From assembly GCA_010093705.1 (NCBI GenBank), contig MU006090.1, forward strand, positions 1,453,817-1,517,816: 64,000 nucleotides of DNA, in the 5' to 3' direction. This stretch comes from Patellaria atrata CBS 101060. Taxonomy: Eukaryota; Ascomycota; Dothideomycetes; Patellariales; Patellariaceae. Both the position numbers and the translations under genes were made by a program. The notes under the pieces were generated by a model. It saw only the letters and a list, made by a program, of their open reading frames with translations, ran no database searches and was not told the DNA's origin. Every line of letters begins with the position of its first letter. Position 1 is the stretch's first letter. Of the stretch, positions 10,558 through 20,525 are shown one piece after another.

Positions 10558-11810
10558 TCATATCCCCAACCAATACTTCCCTCTTTCATATACGAAAAAG
10601 CTTGTCGCGACCATCGGCACTACCTTCACATATCCAATTCCTAACCCAACAAAGAAACCCCTCCAACCTCTCTCCCTCCAAATCTTCTTCGCAACCTCGC
10701 CCATACCTAGGCGATGACCATCTCCAACGACGCCTCCAACCTGCATGCGCCGACGGATAACCTCGAGGGGATAAGACACGGTCTGTGAAACAAAGCCTGC
10801 GATACCACCCGCCGAGAGTTCGGCCCACGCTTTCAGCTGCGCCGGTTTATCCGAATCTCGTGACTTGCCGCGCGGACCTGGGAGTGTCGTGTGCGATGCA
10901 AGCGATGGGGAGCGGAGAATATCAGAAACGTGGTCATGCGTAAGGAAGGAGGAGCCGGCGTAGGGTAGCATTCCCCATAGGGTTGCGGTGAAACCGCGGA
11001 AGAAGTTTGCAAGGCCGTAGCGTGGGGTGAGATTATGAATGGTATGGGTGACAGCACCCTCGGCATGGGCGCTACTCTGAGCGGAGGGTAGGGTTGGATG
11101 CTCATAGTAGATTTTGCGGCAGATAGAGGAGAGGGAGGAGCGCACGTCGTGTTTAGTTTCGAAAGCGAGGCGGACACGGATCACTTCGAGAGGGTAGGTA
11201 AGAAAGACCGAAACGCACCCGGCGAGGGAGCCGCTGATGAAACGCCGAACGTGAGTCTCTTGGGCCTTTTCTTTGATGACCCGAGCGCGGATTTGCTCGT
11301 ATGCGAGGAATTTGATGCCAGCGTAGGGGAAAATGCGGAGAAGGGTTGCAGAGTGTCCTCGGAACAGTCCTCGTGTACCATCTGCGCCATAGATATCCCT
11401 AATCGCCGTGGCCACACCGGTCCAGGAGCCGGTGTATTTTGCAAATTGGGGATTGGAGGCTTGGAACAGGATCTTGACACGGTCAAGCGGCCCGACGACG
11501 GTTTTGGCCTATGCATATCAGTATTATTAGCGGCGGTACTTTTACAGTGTCAATGTGCATTATTTTCCCTTACCGCGCATCCGGCAAGACCTCCTGCAAG
11601 CCCACTTTTGATGATATACTCCCAACTTCGATGATCGATCCGTTCGGGAAGCACATCATCCTTGTGTTTGGGGATGATCGCATCGTCGTCTGTAGGACAT
11701 ATCGAAGGCTCTCGAATGGGTGGTGCAGCGTTGGATATCGGTATAGAGGTCATCGTTGGTGGTTCGTCGGGATGGGAGGAGGCATGGCCGCCCAGGATGC
11801 TCGATGGCAT
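10558..11810 (-). CDS. LEU5: Mitochondrial carrier, Leu5/SLC25A16 (coenzyme A transport) type
   Basis: Two exons (11574-11810 and 10558-11508) with a 65-nt intron (GTAAGG...GCATAG) give 395 aa. The start at 11810 is the first ATG after an in-frame stop. Three mitochondrial-carrier modules are present with signatures PLDRVKILFQ, PLEVIRVRLAFE and PLEVIRRRMQVG. The blocks SGLAGGLAGCAAKTVVGP, RGLFRGHSATLLRIFPYAG and FLAYEQIRARVI are characteristic of the Leu5/SLC25A16 branch rather than ADP/ATP or phosphate carriers. Yeast Leu5 is needed for accumulation of coenzyme A in the mitochondrial matrix. An about 60-residue polar N-terminus precedes the first helix, as usual in fungal orthologues. The subfamily call is strong. 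Confidence 0.93.
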
Positions 11811-13294
11811 CCCACTGCGGACCGGGGGCTCTAGTTATCGGCGGGTCATAAGAGTACAGAGTTTGAGTTGGGATTGGGGGATAGTGAACGGCGTCCCTAA
11901 TTTTATTCTTGCGCGGTGGTCTAATCTGTAGAACTGTAGTTTCAAGAATGAGCACAGGATCAAGCGGATCGGGCGAACAGACGGATGACGTTACCGTAAT
12001 TTTTAAACCTTAAGAAACGACACCTCGGTAACCTAATTAGCACGTTTCTTAACTGAATAACGACCTGCCGCGCATCGATGTAATTCTCTTTTTCTTCAAC
12101 TTTTTCTTTGGTCTAAAATTATTTACACGAATTCAAAGTCCATTCAAGAATTAATGGGAGAAGCTCGGGTACTCATACGAAGAAAAGCAAACGTTCGAAA
12201 GTCCTCGGTATACTCGCATGGTTTTCTTTCCACACTGGTCCGGATTTGGGCGGCTTAACAAGGAACGGCTTTCGTACGGAGCATCATGGCATCCTGTTAA
12301 AGTACTCACCCCAGCCACACAGGCACTCCCTAATTCGGAGTTGATTCGGTTTCGTGAGCATGAAAGTTTGCACGGTACCTCACAGATTATCTCTTTTCAG
12401 AGCGGTGAAATATATGTTCTATGCATAATACTACGGTACTACAGCACCGTACTGCATGAACTACTGCGCCCTCGCTCTCTTGGTCTAGGGAGTTTTAGCA
12501 TACCCTGATCTCATCGGTGATCGGAATGCCACAACAGGAGAAAGATAATGCAGAGTCACTACTGGAAGGAAATCATATCAATTGTATCTTCTAACCAAAG
12601 CCATGATTTCATCAACATCCAGCCTATAGTGTTCACTAGGTGTTGGATGGCAAACTTGGCATCAATCTACGTTCCCAGGTCCTCGGTCAGCTGATGTTAC
12701 TCCATTGGGCCATCTTGACTTATTATGACAAGCACCTGCAGCCGCCATAACGTTTTATACCTAACTAGTAAGCAAATCAAGCACGGTGTCGGGGGGAATG
12801 GTGGTGTTTTGGTGATTTTGAGGATTATGGCATAGTACGTTGATCAACAGAAGAGGGTGTATTATACATTACAGCACAGAGGGAGAGGGGGCAGCCGCTA
12901 TACAACTCTGGCGTGTACGCTACGATACATTAATGTCCAATGTGTTAAAAACTGGTCTTTAGTTGTGTTATATAGCGATATCCTCGGTACGAGGACCCCT
13001 CTTAGAAGGTGAATGATCATCAAGTTATGTTTTAGAGGGAAAGGGAAAGTGAAAGGGTGACTAGAGCAAGATTGCCAAACTAAAAATTGTTCGAATTCGA
13101 CGCTTCGATTACGCTATTGATATGGAAGTTATAGAAGAGACTGTATTTTAACTAGTTGAGAGAGAACGTTTTATACCATCAAATGAGAGTCACAAGAGGG
13201 TTTAAGGGAGAGACAACGAAGTATGTCTCAGTAAAAGAAGAAGAAAAAAATAGAAATCAATGGTCTGAGGTGTGATCGTTTCCGGGGTAAGTCT
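11811..13294. other. Intergenic region with GTAC-rich cluster
   Basis: About 1.5 kb holding the upstream region of the Leu5-like gene and the 3' flank of the 496-aa orphan gene. A cluster of GTAC-containing palindromic pieces lies at about 12429-12456. Only short, unconvincing open frames occur, for example 12218-12508 on the plus strand. Confidence 0.5.
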
Positions 13295-14844
13295 CTACTT
13301 AGGAGGACGAACCTCATCGGACTGGTAGTTCGGAATTTTGTTGAGTACAGTGGATGTAAGTTCAGGAAGGTGTTCTAGGTACTCCTTGCGGTAATTGTTT
13401 AGCGATTTCTCCTATTCGAGGATTAGAACCAGTATAAGAGCCAAGGTTTGAGCGAATAGCTGAAACTTACCATTTTCCAGGTCTGTACAGGTGCCAAAGC
13501 TGGGTAGATGGCCTTTTGAATGTCACCCCGGGGAAGCTTTTCCTTGCTACAAATCCCCACTAACCACTTATGCAGCTCCTCAGGTCTGACTTTTGACCAC
13601 TCTTTGGTCTTAACATCATCACCAATCTTTGCTTCTGGATACCCCACAGACATGATAGCAAGTAGCTGGAGAGACCGCAAGCATTGGTGTATTTGTCCAC
13701 CAGCCTTGGATCTAGTAGAAAAATCCTCGTAGGTGCCCATCTCCGCATCAAGCTTTTTACCTGCTGCCCACTCGATCCACGGCTCGTCCCAGAAGAACAC
13801 ACTCACTCCGTTGAAGCCAGCTACGTCAACAGAGCCGCTTCGTCCACCAAAGAGCCCAACGATACGGGAATCATTAGCTACCATGTGCCAGAAGAGACAC
13901 TGCGCCCGATTCTCAATCCCTGGAAATGCTGCTTGCTTGTTCTTATTGTAAAGGTCGAAGAGGGGAACATACTTTCCCTCCAGGGAACTCATCGCGCTTT
14001 TACCACGGTCTGAGTTCAAGTTAATGGATAGGACACGTATGACGGCTAGTCCCCGATCTTCGGCCAACTCTTGAAACCAGTCGGAAATTGAAAGGGTGGA
14101 GTCAGTTCCAGCGTTTACATGCCCAATACGATAGTTCTCGAGAACGACACGAGTCAGTTTCTGACCCTTCTTCCCGGGTTTGCTGAGAGTTGTTTCGATT
14201 ATGGCACTAAGATCGTCGTATTTAGCTTTTGCTTCCATAAACACGGACTCTGTAGGTTTCCCGTCAATGCTAGACATCCTTGAACTCAGATGAGCCAAAC
14301 GTTTATCGACATCCGGAGAACAAAGTAGGTTCATAGCAATTGTTGTAGCATTCATCAACTTTAGAACTCGGCTAGAATCAACGGTTTCCTCCTTAAAGAA
14401 GGGAACCGCGGGCTTCGAGACAAGTCCCTTATCTTTGTGCTCGTCGAACCCGAGGCTGGCGAGTTTATGTTCCCGGTATTCATTGTAGAGATGATCGTAC
14501 CACCCAGTTGGTTGCTTATACATGATTTTGTCAATATCTTCTTTTGCTGGGCCTCCGTCATTTGCACCTTCTTTTTTCTCGTAGTCGATCTGCACGAGCA
14601 TGCTTTCAAGACCGATGCCCTGGAAGTAGTTAAAGTTGACCTTGCCATAGCTTCTCTCTTCTTTCGCTAACTCCTTTCCCTTGTCGGATTGGTACTCCTT
14701 CTTCAATGGCGTAATGGCTATCACCACAACGATCTTAGGAAATTGCTTATCGAATTCCTTGGCCAGGATATCGGCGGCCGCAAGGTGCCATAAATCGCCC
14801 GTAGTACTTCCTGCAAGGACAATGTAGAGGTTCTTGGAATCCAT
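13295..14844 (-). CDS. Hypothetical protein, 496 aa, family not recognised
   Basis: Two exons (13471-14844 and 13295-13411) joined across a 59-nt intron (GTAAGT...AATAG). The splice replaces an otherwise unrelated C-terminus with EKSLNNYRKEYLEHLPELTS and ends VRPPK. The N-terminus (NLYIVLAGSTTGDLWHLAAADILAKEF, then a KIVVVIAITP strand) looks like the first beta-alpha-beta unit of a Rossmann-like fold. A later block (HMVANDSRIVGLFGGRSGSVDVAGFNGVSVFFWDEPWIEW) has the small-residue-rich look of a donor-binding region in GT-B glycosyltransferases, but I cannot match it to a named family. No signal peptide or membrane helix is seen, so it is probably cytosolic. Coding potential is strong; function is unknown. 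Confidence 0.8.
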
Positions 14845-17061
14845 GGGTGAGTTAATGATATGCTAAGATAAATGCTGTATGGAAATGAGACGTGAAGGGA
14901 AGACGTTGGAAGTGCAACAAATGGTTAAGAAGACGACGGTGAATTGAGGGGATGAGGTTCTAAGGACTGAAGACTGAAAGTTTAGAAAAGTGGATTTTGG
15001 CCTTCTTTATATCATGAAGGGTGACGTTTGTGATGATGCATATTTCAGAAATAATTCCTTGGTAGTACCTACTGTGATCAATTTTTGTTCCAAGAGCTGG
15101 CTTGCAAGAGGCTGGCTAAAACTGACATCTTTACGACGGTGTAGGACACCAACAGATATGCTGATGCTGCAATACGGATAAATATTTCTTAGGAGAAGGA
15201 CTACCATTTGTCCAAGAGCCCACCGCTCGTAAATGATAGAGTGCTCGAAATTGTTTTACTTTCAGCTCAAGGATAGCGGCATATCGAGAGCATATACGCA
15301 CAAACCTAGAAATATCGATGGCTGCGTCATTAACAGTAGTCTTTAATTCTCCGAATAGATTCGTTATTCTGGTATGATGGTGGCGTAAGCAGGACCTGAG
15401 AGCTGAGAAGCGGAATCCACATGCATATCTCACAAGGAGGATTTGAGCAAGCAAAATATTTATCCTTATGTAGCACTATAGCAAGTGTAATGGGTGCGAT
15501 AATCTGGACTGTGAAGTCAATAAAGTAGCGGTGTTGCACTTCCATCCCACAAGCCATGGCCAGTTTTTTTCTCGTATGCTAGAACTAGCTCAACCCCACG
15601 GGAATTCGCATGCATGAGGTATTCTATCGCTAAGTTAGCTATTCAGCCAGCCTCAGTACGTCTCGCATATTCCGACTGTTTTGCAGATGAAAGTGATACC
15701 GTATTGTGACTGGGAAGCAGCTGGGTGGACTGGAGAGGTTTAGATACATGAGCGGCTTCGACTAGAACTATACATCGGGGCGAGCCGAATGCCCTTGTCT
15801 TTGCAGTGCTCTAAGTTCGTACGCGACATCAATCTGTTGGTACGAGACTGTGTGTTGTATTCTGTGAGTGGACTTGTAGGTAGAACTACCGTATATTCTC
15901 CTCTACCTGAACTGTTGCTAACGCAGGCCAAGCTTTTAATATGTCCAATCATTTATCAGAAACTATTCTAGTTAGGCAGCAACCACACCAAAAAGAGACC
16001 TAGTCCTGCATTAGCAACAGTTCAGGTAGGTGAGAATATACGGTATGTCATTAGGGTAATCCTTCTTAAGTGATTGCTCCCGATACCAAACCCTTTTTCT
16101 TCCGATTTTTTTTTTGGGGCGTTACATCCACGTGACCCGCGTGCTTACATCATCTTTCTCTTTCTCTCACCGTCCTCTACCTTTGTATTTTCGAGGAAAA
16201 TCTTCAATCTTCCGTCCATGTAGCAGTTATCATTCCAAGCTAGATAGCGCAGAAATCGATCGGTAGATAATGTTACAGACGGTAAAACTAGATGGTGCCG
16301 TTCTTAACTGTCACAAGATATTTTCTGTGCTCTTGCGGCGCTTTCGCTGTGTTCCTTGAGATGTGAAGATCTGAAATTAGCACGCTCACGTTTCCATGCA
16401 GTGGTCACATTTCATATTTCACATTTCACGATTTCTAAATAAGTCTTCTCATCGAGTACCTAGATAGGCCATCCAGCCATCGGCTAGCTTTCCACACCAC
16501 CACATCTGAAAATTTTATGTAGCATACAAATCTTTAAGAATTGTTATCATGATTGTAAATAATTGTATAAGATCTTTTTATTCCCAGCCGTTAAGCTAAT
16601 AACCAAAACAATCACGCCCTTTTGAAGAGCTTTGTCGCTCCTCCCATATCATGTTTACCGTTACTACCGTGGTGTCATTAGTCCTTGTCCGTTTACTACA
16701 TCTTAATCTTAATCTCCAGATAACAACGGAAGGATTAATATAGATCTCATCTTAGGATTGATATCTCAGTTTATCCTCTTTATGGTGGAACTTGTGTCAA
16801 AGTTCTGTCAAGTTCTGTATCACATTTCCCTCGATCACGTGAATGCGCGGTTACACATATCCCAACAATATTCCATTGAATGCTGCCCTGTATCGCGTGC
16901 GACCGGCAAGTTAAGTGCGACCGGGCGGATAAGGTGTCGCTCTTTCCTTTAAATGAGTTCGATAAGCCACCTGGACTCTACCTTATTTTCATTAAGGTAA
17001 ACACCAAATACCATCACCTCTACCTTCCGTTCCTACAGTGCAAAGCTTCCTCTCATCCACC
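14845..17061. other. Long intergenic region containing a hairpin repeat
   Basis: The upstream regions of two divergent genes (496-aa orphan and tocopherol-cyclase-like) share 2.2 kb. It contains an inverted repeat at 15887-16045 (listed separately), a T9 run near 16110 and AT-rich sequence around 16500-16760. No convincing coding sequence is present. Confidence 0.55.
15887..16045. repeat. 159-bp foldback: 41-bp inverted repeat around a 77-bp loop
   Basis: The left arm 15887-15927 (TACCGTATATTCTC... to GCTAACGCAGG) and the right arm 16005-16045 (CCTGCATTAGC... to GAGAATATACGGTA) are reverse complements with 38 of 41 positions matching. The similarity stops abruptly at both outer ends. Transcribed from either strand it would give a strong stem-loop. 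It could be a small MITE-like foldback element or a hairpin small-RNA precursor. No flanking direct duplication is obvious. Confidence 0.9.
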
Positions 17062-18105
17062 ATGGAACACTGGACTCCCCACATCAACACCCAATTCGAG
17101 GGTTGGTACTCAAAGTTCGAATTCCCTTCTGGCTCATCTCTTGCCATCATCATCAGCACCGTCCCTAACGCGGTGAAGAAACCTCATCTGCTCTCCATCA
17201 CTTACCACCCGCACAGCCAACGCTCAGAAGTATTCCAACGCGAGATATTCGTCCCTTCCATCGAGCGTGTGCGCCTCGACTCCAATGCATTCGAACTCCG
17301 CGTCGAAGGCTTCGGCATCATGACCTGCTCTCCCACCGGCATGGTCACATATGACTTCTCAATCCCGGACTTCCAATTCCACGCCACAACCTCTCCCTTT
17401 ATGCCCTGGAAGCGAAACGGCGGACCCGGCGCAGCCAACACGCCCTTCGGCTGGCAAGTCCACCTCCCTCTGCCGCTGCACTGGCACGTCCAAGACCTCG
17501 CCGCCTCCGGTTCCTACTCGCTCAACCTCCCAAACCACTCTGGCTTCCTCGAGGCCGATGTATCCGGCACTGTAAGCGTCCATCAGGAGAAGAACTGGGC
17601 ATCTTCGTTCCCGGAGAAGCACATGTGGGTCCAGGCCCGCGCCCCAGACAACAGCGCCTTCCTCTGTCTCGCCGGCGGCCGCTTGCTCGGCCTCGATCTC
17701 TACAATATCGGATTCCGCTCCCAGACGAACCATATCGATATCCGCCCCCCTCTCTGCGTGGGTAGGGGTAGTCTCTCCCTTACCACGAAGACGAATGTTG
17801 ATTGGGAGAATCGCGCGTTTGGAATCAGGGTCAATGGTCTCTGGCGCAGTCTTGAAGTCAATTGCAGCGCTCCGAAGGGGACTTGGTTCGGCATCACGGC
17901 TCCGTTCGGAGATGGACATCGCGAGAACTTTCTCGCGGAGAGCTGGAACGCGAGGGTCGAGGTCGTGGTGAAGAAGAGGGGTCTGCTTGGCTTGCTCATG
18001 TGTGGAGGCTGGAAGGAGACAGAGAGGAAGGTATTCGAAAATGCTGCTCTTGAGTTTGGCGGCGCGTTCTATGGCGATGTCGGCACCGAGAAGAAGAGAA
18101 GTTAA
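17062..18105 (+). CDS. Tocopherol-cyclase-like / AttH-type beta-barrel protein
   Basis: A single uninterrupted frame of 347 aa starts at an ATG in excellent context (CCACCATGG). The sequence has the layout of the tocopherol cyclase-like superfamily (VTE1/AttH/CrtC group). FEGWYSKFEFPSGSSLAIIIS sits near the start, followed by MTYDF-type strands and FMPWKRNGGPG. The midpoint HVQDLAASGSYSL leads to VSGTVSVHQEKNWASSFPEKHMWVQA, equivalent to the family's GxGYxEKxWGxxFPxxWxWxQ block. Plant members cyclise tocopherol precursors; fungal relatives are mostly uncharacterised and could act on terpenoids or other lipophilic substrates. No signal peptide or membrane helix. Fold assignment is by motif memory and fairly confident; reaction unknown. 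Confidence 0.72.
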   Translation: MEHWTPHINTQFEGWYSKFEFPSGSSLAIIISTVPNAVKKPHLLSITYHPHSQRSEVFQREIFVPSIERVRLDSNAFELRVEGFGIMTCSPTGMVTYDFSIPDFQFHATTSPFMPWKRNGGPGAANTPFGWQVHLPLPLHWHVQDLAASGSYSLNLPNHSGFLEADVSGTVSVHQEKNWASSFPEKHMWVQARAPDNSAFLCLAGGRLLGLDLYNIGFRSQTNHIDIRPPLCVGRGSLSLTTKTNVDWENRAFGIRVNGLWRSLEVNCSAPKGTWFGITAPFGDGHRENFLAESWNARVEVVVKKRGLLGLLMCGGWKETERKVFENAALEFGGAFYGDVGTEKKRS

Positions 18106-18597
18106 ACTAATCTGTTCACCTGGGCTTGAACCAGCCACAATCTCTTTGTACTATGCTTGGTGGAACTTAATGGTAGCCGTGCTTAGGAGTATGACACACG
18201 GCATAAGAAGGTAGAAACTTAATCACAGTTGTGATTCTAGCGGAATCAATTGTCTATTGAATCAAAATGTCGATTAACCATCTCCTCGCCCGTCGTGAGC
18301 ATCCCTCGCGCACTGTCCGCTCGCTTCCTTAAGCTGCCTCTAACTTCCCAGTACAGAACCTTGAAAACGTACGAAAGACACTCATCCGTACATAGGACTT
18401 GACTGTATAGCAAATACAAGCCAATTAAGGCGGCAGTACGAACATCCCACTGGTAGTCATTTTGCAAGCGTACAGTGCATAAGTAACGCCAACCGCAACG
18501 TTTTAAAATGATCGTATCCCAAATCCATCATTTCCAATCTATCGAGCAAGTAGTCTATCTGGTCTAAAACAAGACCAAACCCCAAATACCACACAAC
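18106..18597. other. Convergent intergenic region
   Basis: A 492-bp spacer between the 3' ends of the tocopherol-cyclase-like and alpha/beta hydrolase genes. No gene, repeat or RNA seen. Confidence 0.5.
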
Positions 18598-20049
18598 CTA
18601 CAACTTCGGCGCCTCCTTAACCCTAATCGGCTTCCCAAAATCCTGCGTCAGCGTCTTGACATGATACGCACTCATGACGCTCCTCTCTTTCTCCGGCACC
18701 GTCGCCCACTCCCTCCGCTCCTTCGCCTCCAGAACCCTCCACCTGCGCATCTGGCGCGCGATCCACTCGGCCACCACGTCCGCGGTCTCGTCGACCTTCT
18801 CCATCGGAATCAGGTGTCCGGCGCCTTTAATCACGACCTCCTCGACCATGCCCTCGGGCTTGCCGCCGCTGCCGCCGATGCCGGTGCCCGCTGTGTCGAA
18901 TTTGTTGGCGCTGGTGAGGTCGGAGAGTTCGCCGCCGACGAAGAGGGCCGAAGGGCGGAGGTGGGGGAGGTTGTGGAAGAGACGGATGGGCTCGGGGCGG
19001 TAGAAGGGGGATTGCGGGTCTGAGGTTGGGGTGATGTCTGGGTGCGTGAGACGGTTGTGGTATGCCCTTATATGGGTGTTGGAGGTGGTGAGGTTGTGGG
19101 GGCCTGGTGTGGAGGGGTCGGAGGGGATGTAGTTTGGGCGGAGGAAGGTGAAGACTTCTTGGCTCCTGGCCGTTGTGAGGGTGACTGGAGGTTCAGGGCG
19201 AGGAGTGAGGGTGGGTTCTGTGGTCGAGGGGGGAAGGGCATGTGAGGTTTGGGAAGGAGGCTCATCTGGGAGATCCCGGAGACCGTGTTCGATCCATAGA
19301 TCCAGTACCCGTGGGTCCCAGGTTTGGTAGAAGGGGCTCTTTTTCATGGACTCTGCGGCGGCTTTCCTCGAAGCCCAGCGCTCTCTGCGGATGGCGGACA
19401 TTTTTGCTGGGCGTCCGTTTCCGGTTTTGGAAAATTGGGGTTGGATGACTGCGTCTAGGAGGACCATAGTTTCGAACAGTCGAGGATGCATAAGGGATAG
19501 ACCGACAAGCATTGCTCCGCCCATGGAGTGAGCTACGCCGACGATGGGCCTTTTGATCTCGGACCGGAAGTGGTTCACCATGCCCAGGAGATCACGACTA
19601 TGGTCGAACCAGCAAGCTATATCTCGAATTAGTCGACTCTTCAGTAGTACAGATACTACACGTACGGTCATTGCCCAATTTCTTTTCATTGAGTACACCG
19701 CTCTTGCCCTGCCATGCTACATCTGATATCCAGATTCCACGAATTGAGAAGCCCGCTTTATTTGCACGCTTTAGTAGCTCATCCCACAGTGGTTCATACA
19801 GTTCCTGAAAGTCTCGGTAAGTCTCGGATCGACTGCGATGGTATCAATTCATACCTTCGGGAAGCCGTTTGCATGAGCCGCAATTATGGTAACATCTCCC
19901 GGTTCGGGTGACGGGTTGTCAAGAGGCGTATACTGCTTTACTGCAAGTTCTAACACCTCCTCTTGGTCGTCAAACGTGGCATGTGGATACTCTCGAATGT
20001 GACAGCATGGGATGACATGCTCCTTAACTCGGAAAAGTGACGATGACAT
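18598..20049 (-). CDS. Alpha/beta hydrolase, peroxisomal Lpx1-like
   Basis: Three exons (19855-20049, 19666-19804, 18598-19616) with 50-nt and 49-nt introns give 450 aa from MSSSLFRVKEH. The fold is alpha/beta hydrolase: IIAAHANGFPKELYEPLWDELL near the oxyanion strand, GIWISDVAWQGKSG, then NDPCWFDHSRDLLGMVNHF. The nucleophile elbow is A140-H-S142-M-G144-G, and the catalytic His probably lies in KGAGHLIPMEKVDETADVV. The layout matches fungal serine hydrolases related to yeast peroxisomal lipase Lpx1. The C-terminus ends APKL, at best a weak peroxisomal PTS1-like tripeptide. A long Pro/Thr-rich insertion sits in the cap region. An in-frame ATG also exists at 20076. It is divergent from RTT107. 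Confidence 0.85.
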
Positions 20050-20525
20050 TGTTAATGTGCAATTGTACAAGTCCAAGAGAATTCAGAAAACTTTTGACTA
20101 TCACTGTACATGCTGACGTTAAAAAATCAGTATATCACCCCTGGTCGTAAGATTCGATGGTGAGCTGCTGGGTTGCACTGCCGAGGTTGGCCTTCATTTG
20201 AGCGCGTTATTACCACGCTTGAATCTGTATAAGTGTCAACAGGAGCTCAGAGGATATCAAGTGCCGATGACATTCGCAACGAGATATATAGTGAATGTGA
20301 ACTAAAATTTCCCTTTACCTCTTCCTAGTGGAAGTGATCCCGCAAGGCACGTGCTCGCGGGTTTAATTTTGCGACTGGTGTCAAACGCGCTAACCCGAAC
20401 GCGCTTTATAATAGACACCCCTCGATATCCAACATAAACTCGAAAGAATCGCATAAAATCGAGGATATACCTACTCAAACCTGCGAAACAGCTACTCGAT
20501 TCAGGTGGTATGATCTTAGATAAAC
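20050..20525. promoter_or_regulatory. Divergent promoter, hydrolase / RTT107
   Basis: A 476-bp region between two start codons. It carries two ACGCG cores at about 20385-20389 and 20399-20403, about 120-140 bp upstream of the RTT107 ATG. These resemble MCB elements bound by MBF in G1/S-regulated fungal genes, plausible for a replication-repair gene but unproven. A CACGTG E-box-like site lies near 20348-20353. Confidence 0.4.

Noticed and set aside
17359-18138. 259-codon antisense frame over the tocopherol-cyclase-like gene
   Set aside because: The plus-strand product has conserved motifs and a good start context; the antisense product has none.
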